Part shown: positions 59,708-64,000 of the stretch, one piece after another
How positions within the stretch are numbered: position 1 is the first letter of the stretch
Layout: every line of letters begins with the position of its first letter
Source of the DNA: an uncultured Blautia sp.
Lineage (GTDB): Bacteria > Bacillota > Clostridia > Lachnospirales > Lachnospiraceae
Length of the DNA stretch: 64,000 bases
Assembly: GCA_900539145.1 (NCBI GenBank)
Contig: UQAX01000005.1
Location: 26,050-90,049 of the forward strand
Direction of reading: 5' to 3'
The notes under the pieces: generated by a model
Database searches by the model: none
Told to the model about the DNA's origin: nothing
What the model saw: only the letters and a program-made list of their open reading frames with translations
Position numbers and translations under genes: made by a program

Positions 59708-61753
59708 CTATTCCTCACGTTCAAAATACTGCTCAAGAACCGCCTTATCCTTGCCCACTACATAGCCGCTTCCGCCTAAATCCTTTACATTCTCTACCAT
59801 ACTGATAAGCATAATAGGTTTTTCTGCTTCTTTTTCTGCGGTAAAGCTGCAAAACCAGCCGATTTCCGTTCCCTCCGTGTCTTCCTGAGAGTCTTTGATT
59901 TCCGCAGTTCCTGTCTTTCCTGCCAGCAAAATATCATCTCTGCGCAGAGCATAGCCTGTGCCGTTTGGATCATTTACCACCCCAATCAGCCCTTCCATAA
60001 TTGCCTTTACATGTTCCGGTGAAAATACGCCCTCCAGCCATGCTTCTCCCTGCTTTTCCTCCTGATATTCCAGAGAAGGCTTGAGCATATTTCCGTCATT
60101 TAAAAAGGCGGTATACATACTTGCCAGATGCAGCGGATTGACTAAAATCTGTCCCTGTCCGTAACCGCTGTCCGCCAGTTGAATTTCTGTTTCAATCTGC
60201 CCGTTATTGGCATACTGAGACGGTGACATTTGAATTTCAAAAGGCAATTCCTGTTTAAACCCAAGCCCTTCCAAGCCCTTCATAAAGTTCTCCTGACCGA
60301 TTTTTAAGGCTGCCTTTGCAAAGTAAATATTATCTGAACATATCAACGCATTTTTCAGAATGACTGGTTCGTAAACATGCAAGGTCGTCACTTTATAATC
60401 TCCCCATGAGGAGCTTTGCTGCCAAGAAAGTCCCTCGTTTCCAAAGTCTTCCTCCGGTGTAAAAGCACCTGTTTTCAGTCCTATTCCGGCCACAATGGGC
60501 TTCAAAGAAGAACCCGGACACCAAATCTGCCGAAAACGATTATATAAAGGCAAATTTGCATCTTCATTTAAGCTTGTCCATCTTTCCGAAGACATTCCTG
60601 TAATAAATTCATTGTTATCAAAGGACGGTGTGCTCACCAAAGCCAATACTTCCCCTGTGTACGGATGAATTGCCACAGAGCATCCTCTGTCCTCCTGAAA
60701 CTGTTCGTATAAGCTTTTTTGAAGCTCTGCATCAATGGTTAATTGAATGTTCTCTCCGTCTTCTTTTATCTTGCTTGCCACAACTCCCTTTTCTGTTCCA
60801 TCTTCGGAAAAAATAGAGATTTTGCATCCGTCCTGCCCCTTTAAACGTTTCTCAAAAAGACCTTCCATACCGCTTCTTCCGATTACGCTGTTGGCATGAT
60901 ATCCTTCTCCCTTATGGGCTTCCAAATCCTCCGCCGTCACTGCCTGCACATAGCCGATTAAATGAGACGCTGCCTCCTTCAAAGGATAGCTGCGCACCTC
61001 CACATCGGAAAGCATAACTCCGGGAATTTCCAACAGCTTGTCTTCTGTTTCCTGTTCTCCCGAAATGGTTGCAACAGGTACAAAAGAGTCCTCTTTTACC
61101 CATTCTGCTTCTAATTTACTCTGTATTCCCTCCGGTTGAATTTGCAGGATTTTCCCTAATTTCTGAAATGCTTCTTCTTTATTTTCTAATTTACCCGGCA
61201 CAATTCCCACAGAGGTTGCAAGTCCTTTTCCTGCAAGCATCCTTCCGTTTCTGTCTAATATCTGACCTCTCTGTGCCGGTATGGTCTCCACCTGTATTTT
61301 ATCTGTTCTTGTGAGATTTGGTATGATTAAACTGTCCTTCCAGCGTAATTTATAACCTTCCTTTGTGTCAACAAAAACAACTTTATTATCAAATTCCACA
61401 ACGCCTGCCAATGTATCAAAGACTGTATGATAAGAAACAGGAACTTCTTTTCCTCCCTTTTTCCCCACCTGAATTTCTGTAATTTTTAAATTTTCAACTT
61501 CCATTCCCTCATAAATTTTCGAATTTCTCTCCAGAAATTTTTCTTCTTTTACAGCTTTTGTATCAATCATGGAATACATTTCTTCATATTCTTTCTTTTC
61601 AATATGCGCCATATATTCTTTCAGTAAATCTTCCGGTTTTTCTTTTGTCATTGCCCGAAAAGCAAAAATTCCGGCAACAGCAAAAATTACCAGTATGCTT
61701 AAACTAATTGCCGTATATTTTAACTTTTTTTGCCTTCTTTTTTTCTTCTTCAT
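59708..61753 (-). CDS. Class B penicillin-binding protein with MecA-type N-terminal domain
   Basis: A 681-residue peptidoglycan transpeptidase. One membrane helix (about 12-32) is followed by an NTF2-like MecA_N domain (about 35-150; EKPEDLLKEYMAHIEKKEYEEMY in part), a PBP dimer domain (QRGQILDRNGRMLAGKG), and a transpeptidase domain with CPGSSLKPIVAG (nucleophile serine), CSDNIYFAKAAL and LAGKTGTAEIKD. It resembles PBP3 of Bacillus and PBP2a of staphylococci in layout. It is not by itself evidence of resistance. A BlaI-like palindrome covers its -10. Confidence 0.92.
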   Translation of the reverse strand: MKKKKRRQKKLKYTAISLSILVIFAVAGIFAFRAMTKEKPEDLLKEYMAHIEKKEYEEMYSMIDTKAVKEEKFLERNSKIYEGMEVENLKITEIQVGKKGGKEVPVSYHTVFDTLAGVVEFDNKVVFVDTKEGYKLRWKDSLIIPNLTRTDKIQVETIPAQRGQILDRNGRMLAGKGLATSVGIVPGKLENKEEAFQKLGKILQIQPEGIQSKLEAEWVKEDSFVPVATISGEQETEDKLLEIPGVMLSDVEVRSYPLKEAASHLIGYVQAVTAEDLEAHKGEGYHANSVIGRSGMEGLFEKRLKGQDGCKISIFSEDGTEKGVVASKIKEDGENIQLTIDAELQKSLYEQFQEDRGCSVAIHPYTGEVLALVSTPSFDNNEFITGMSSERWTSLNEDANLPLYNRFRQIWCPGSSLKPIVAGIGLKTGAFTPEEDFGNEGLSWQQSSSWGDYKVTTLHVYEPVILKNALICSDNIYFAKAALKIGQENFMKGLEGLGFKQELPFEIQMSPSQYANNGQIETEIQLADSGYGQGQILVNPLHLASMYTAFLNDGNMLKPSLEYQEEKQGEAWLEGVFSPEHVKAIMEGLIGVVNDPNGTGYALRRDDILLAGKTGTAEIKDSQEDTEGTEIGWFCSFTAEKEAEKPIMLISMVENVKDLGGSGYVVGKDKAVLEQYFEREE

Positions 61754-61789
61754 AAATTCCTCCTACCTGAATTATTTCATTTTTTCTTT

Positions 61790-61809
61790 AATCTTACATC
61801 TGTAAGATT
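61790..61809. promoter_or_regulatory. BlaI/MecI-like operator at the PBP promoter
   Basis: AATCTTACA-TC-TGTAAGATT is a perfect 9-bp inverted repeat with the TACA-N2-TGTA core of BlaI/MecI operators. It covers the -10 of the PBP gene. No blaI or blaR1 gene is in the window. Confidence 0.65.
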
Positions 61810-61819
61810 TGAAAGTCAA
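61791..61819 (-). promoter_or_regulatory. Sigma-A promoter for the PBP gene
   Basis: Minus strand: -35 TTGACT, 17 bp, -10 TAAGAT, about 38 bases before the start codon (AGGAGG ribosome binding site). Confidence 0.7.
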
Positions 61820-61820
61820 G

Positions 61821-61865
61821 AAAAAAAGCTGCTATTTCCTAATCCTATCTCAAGAAATAACAGCT
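61821..61865 (-). terminator. Intrinsic terminator of the Spo0E-like gene
   Basis: Minus strand: AGCTGTTATTTC and GAAATAGCAGCT form a 12-bp stem with one G-U, followed by a seven-base T-run. Confidence 0.85.
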
Positions 61866-61877
61866 CATCTTTACTTT

Positions 61878-62048
61878 TTATTGTCCCGCAACCATTTTCT
61901 GATTATGCATTTCCATATACTTTTCTATCAGGCAGTCCAGATTTCTGCTGATATCCAAAACCTTTCCTGAGCCCCATCTCTCTCTTACTGCCATATTTAA
62001 AACGTTTCTTGTTTTCTCAATTTCCTCTTTCAGTTCAAGCTCTGTCAT
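61878..62048 (-). CDS. Spo0E-like aspartyl phosphatase, small protein
   Basis: A 56-residue protein found by reading the gap between ychF and the PBP gene. It starts at ATG 62048 after GAGGTG and ends at 61878. Two helices, ELKEEIEKTRNVLNMAV and VLDISRNLDCLIEKYM, carry the SxxxD motif (SRNLD) of the Spo0E family, which dephosphorylates Spo0A-phosphate in Bacillus. The next unit is ended by a strong terminator, so it is a real transcript end. It may delay sporulation, but the target is inferred. Confidence 0.8.
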   Translation of the reverse strand: MTELELKEEIEKTRNVLNMAVRERWGSGKVLDISRNLDCLIEKYMEMHNQKMVAGQ

Positions 62049-62094
62049 TCATTCACCTCGGTATTTTTATTTAGCCTTTGTCATTCTGTCTTTT

Positions 62095-63192
62095 TTATAC
62101 ATTGAAACGGAATAAGATTACATCTCCGTCCTGCACTACATATTCTTTTCCTTCCATGCGCACAAGACCTTTTTCTCTTGCCCCTGCATAAGAGCCGCAA
62201 TCTAATAAGTCCTGATAATTTACAACCTCTGCCTTGATAAATCCTCTTTCAAAGTCTGTATGGATTTTTCCCGCTGCCTGAGGCGCTTTTGTACCTACCT
62301 TAATCGTCCATGCTCTTGTCTCATCTTCTCCTGCTGTTAAGAAGCTCAGAAGACCTAACAGACGGTAGCTTGCAACAATCAACTTTTCAAGACCGGACTG
62401 CTGAATACCTAAATCTTCCAGAAATTCTTTCTTCTCATCTTCTTCCAGCTCAGAAATTTCCTGTTCGATTTCTGCACATAATGCAAAAACTTCACTGCCT
62501 GTTTCTTTTGCGTACTCTCTTACTTTTGCCACATACTCGTTGGAAGCTGCGTCATCTGCCAAATCATCCTCTGAAACGTTTGCTGCGTAAATAACAGGTT
62601 TCCATGTAAGAAGATTATATTCCTTCATGTAAAGCTCCTGTTCTTCCCCGTCTAACTCCATAGAAGATGCAGGTTTTCCATCTTCTAAGTGCACTTTTAC
62701 CTGTTTTAAAAATTCTAACTCTTTTGCCGCTTCTTTATCCATTCTGGCTGTTTTTGTGGTCTTTGCAATTCTTCTTTCCAGAATTTCCAAGTCAGAGAAA
62801 ATCAACTCTAAGTTAATGGTTTCAATGTCTCTAAGAGGATCAATACATCCGTCTACATGGATTACATTTTCATCCTCAAAGCATCTGACAACATGTACAA
62901 TGGCATCTACTTCTCTGATATTTGCCAAAAACTGATTTCCCAGACCTTCACCTTTTGACGCACCCTTTACAAGACCGGCAATGTCAACAAATTCAATTAC
63001 AGCCGGTGTTACCTTTTTAGACTGATAAAAGTCACCTAAAAGTTTTAATCTTTCGTCAGGAACTGCTACAATTCCTACATTGGGATCAATGGTACAAAAA
63101 GGGTAGTTTGCTGACTCTGCCCCCGCCTTTGTTAAAGAATTGAATAATGTACTTTTACCTACATTAGGAAGTCCTACGATACCTAATTTCAT
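62095..63192 (-). CDS. ychF: Redox-regulated ATPase/GTPase YchF
   Basis: A 365-residue Obg-family protein. G1 is GLPNVGKSTLFNSLTKAG, G3 DIAGLVKGASKGEGLGN, and the ATP-specific NVSEDD replaces NKxD. A coiled coil (about 130-180) and the C-terminal TGS domain (TIKVGTKAPQAAGKIHTDFERGF in part) complete it. The start follows AAGGAGG. It precedes the Spo0E-like gene by 46 bases. Confidence 0.96.
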   Translation of the reverse strand: MKLGIVGLPNVGKSTLFNSLTKAGAESANYPFCTIDPNVGIVAVPDERLKLLGDFYQSKKVTPAVIEFVDIAGLVKGASKGEGLGNQFLANIREVDAIVHVVRCFEDENVIHVDGCIDPLRDIETINLELIFSDLEILERRIAKTTKTARMDKEAAKELEFLKQVKVHLEDGKPASSMELDGEEQELYMKEYNLLTWKPVIYAANVSEDDLADDAASNEYVAKVREYAKETGSEVFALCAEIEQEISELEEDEKKEFLEDLGIQQSGLEKLIVASYRLLGLLSFLTAGEDETRAWTIKVGTKAPQAAGKIHTDFERGFIKAEVVNYQDLLDCGSYAGAREKGLVRMEGKEYVVQDGDVILFRFNV

Positions 63193-63219
63193 TTTTCTAT
63201 TTTCCTCCTTAGAATTCCT

Positions 63220-63290
63220 TTATTTGATAGGCTTGCGCTTATTGTTACTCTCATCGAGTGCCACAACAAGTGCCACAAACCATCATGTTA
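63220..63290 (-). pseudogene. Possible 3' remnant of an acyl-CoA thioesterase-like gene
   Basis: The minus strand reads WFVALVVALDESNNKRKPIK then TAA. FVALDENxKP is a typical end of hot-dog acyl-CoA thioesterases; here GTGGCACT is duplicated as an 8-base direct repeat. There is no start codon with a ribosome binding site and no upstream coding match. A chance resemblance is quite possible. Together with the repeats next to it, this 228-base gap holds no clear gene. Confidence 0.25.
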
Positions 63291-63327
63291 ATCTCTTTTA
63301 TTTTTCTTCTGTAATATAAATGTATAA

Positions 63328-63371
63328 GAAGCTCCAATATAGCAATTCTTAGATTACCACAATAGAGCTTC
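63328..63371. repeat. Imperfect inverted repeat downstream of the MATE gene
   Basis: GAAGCTC (63328-63334) and GAGCTTC (63365-63371), with partial pairing inside. A second, loop-less palindrome TTTTCAAC-GTTGAAAA lies at 63392-63407. Either could take part in ending the MATE transcript, but no T-run follows on minus. Confidence 0.4.
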
Positions 63372-63420
63372 AAATTCAATGTAAATCAACATTTTCAACG
63401 TTGAAAAGTTTATTCCTTTT

Positions 63421-64000
63421 TTATAATCCCGCTTTTAGATGCTTCCCTAATTCTTTATGGAGATGCAGTGCCATAAAGACTGTGACAATAGCAGAAATTA
63501 AGTCTGCAATCGGCTGCGCATATAATATTCCATTCATTCCCCAAAGTGTCGGAAGAAGCAGAATAACAGGAACAAAGCAAATACCTTGTCGGCAAGCTCC
63601 AAGAATAAAGCCGGCAGTGCCTTTTCCAAGTGCAAGGAACAATGAAGAATATACAGTATAAAAACCAAAAAGGAAGAATGAGAAGCCGTTTGCCATAAGT
63701 GATTTTTGCCCAACAGCAATCATGGCTTCATTTCCATTAGCAAATTGTGAAATAATTTGAGTAGAGAATAGTGCCATAAGTAACCCTGCAATTACACAAA
63801 AAATGCTAGACCACAAAATAGAAACTTTTATTGATTGACGTAAGCGTTCAAAATTCTTTGCTCCATAGCTAAATCCTGCAATCGGTTGAAAACCTTTCAA
63901 AAATCCGAATACTACTAAAGTTCCCATAGAAGTAACCCTTGTTACGTAAGCGCAAAATAATTCGACGGATTGTGTTGCCCTAAAAATGAATCCATAATAA
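63421..64000 (-). CDS. MATE family efflux transporter, 3' part (runs off window)
   Basis: The frame is open from the window edge at 64000 to the stop at 63421, giving about 192 residues with five or six membrane segments. FLKGFQPIAGFSYGAKNFERLRQS is the typical MATE repeat (partly shown), and LGKGTAGFILGACRQG with QPIADLISAIVTVFMALH matches the family C-terminal half. An internal ATG at 63927 is not the real start. Substrate unknown. Confidence 0.88.
   Translation of the reverse strand, partial: YYGFIFRATQSVELFCAYVTRVTSMGTLVVFGFLKGFQPIAGFSYGAKNFERLRQSIKVSILWSSIFCVIAGLLMALFSTQIISQFANGNEAMIAVGQKSLMANGFSFFLFGFYTVYSSLFLALGKGTAGFILGACRQGICFVPVILLLPTLWGMNGILYAQPIADLISAIVTVFMALHLHKELGKHLKAGL

Noticed and set aside
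59708..61753. Acquired methicillin-type resistance gene
   Set aside because: The MecA_N domain is normal in Firmicutes PBP3-type proteins, and the gene lies in core context with typical base use.

Overview
The window looks like chromosomal core DNA of a low-GC, endospore-forming member of the Clostridia, most likely a Lachnospiraceae species of the Blautia/Ruminococcus type. The family assignment is inference. It rests on the spo0A-spoIVB-recN-argR-nadK-tlyA-dxs-ispA-xseBA-nusB-asp23 block, a complete spoIIIA operon, cotJ genes, an AccD-AccA fusion beside a FabK-type reductase, and purine-rich ribosome binding sites. Nearly all genes lie on the minus strand; only a PHP phosphatase, a SpoVB-like flippase, a DAHP synthase and a YitT protein are on plus. 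I saw no tRNA, rRNA, CRISPR array, prophage or insertion sequence.

Layout: 1-2.1 kb, 5' part of gap, a PHP histidinol-phosphatase, and a DUF2442-like gene followed by a DUF4160 remnant. 2.1-5.5 kb, iron-sulfur and tRNA-thiolation operon iscR-iscS-iscU-mnmA. 5.5-8 kb, flippase and DAHP synthase. 8-15.4 kb, xerD, spoIIM, rny, recA-recX with an SOS box, two small coat-like proteins, glgA. 15.4-26.8 kb, the spo0A-to-asp23 block. 26.9-28.5 kb, prfC. 28.5-33.5 kb, spoIIIAA-AH. 33.7-38.1 kb, a loose group: DUF4430 lipoprotein-like protein, TIM-barrel isomerase, membrane protein, phosphopantetheinyl transferase, UvrD-type helicase. 38.1-39.5 kb, gltX. 39.6-48 kb, the type II fatty acid operon acpP-fabD-fabG-fabF-accB-fabZ-accC-accDA-fabK. 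48-52.5 kb, FtsW/SpoVE-like protein, membrane GDPD phosphodiesterase, YitT, DUF6512. 52.6-53.8 kb, cotJABC. 53.9-58.7 kb, argC-GNAT-argJ-argB-argD. 59-64 kb, udk, a MecA-like penicillin-binding protein, a Spo0E-like small protein, ychF, and a truncated MATE transporter at the edge.

Many control sites can be read directly: sigma-A promoters with 17-18 bp spacers, a LexA-type box at recA, a 0A box upstream of spo0A, a sigma-E-like promoter at spoIIIAA, an ARG box covering the argC -10, a BlaI/MecI-like palindrome covering the -10 of the PBP gene, and twin TTTGA-N3-(T/A)CAAA boxes ahead of acpP and fabD.

The most unusual structure is a roughly 91-bp imperfectly palindromic repeat in three intergenic copies (30086-30176, 33558-33648, 58875-58966). 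Two copies sit inside the loop of an intrinsic terminator, giving composite hairpins of about 155 nt. The third lies inside the spoIIIA operon between AE and AF. Two stem pairs change together between copies (A-T in copies 1 and 3, G-C in copy 2), which suggests that the fold matters.
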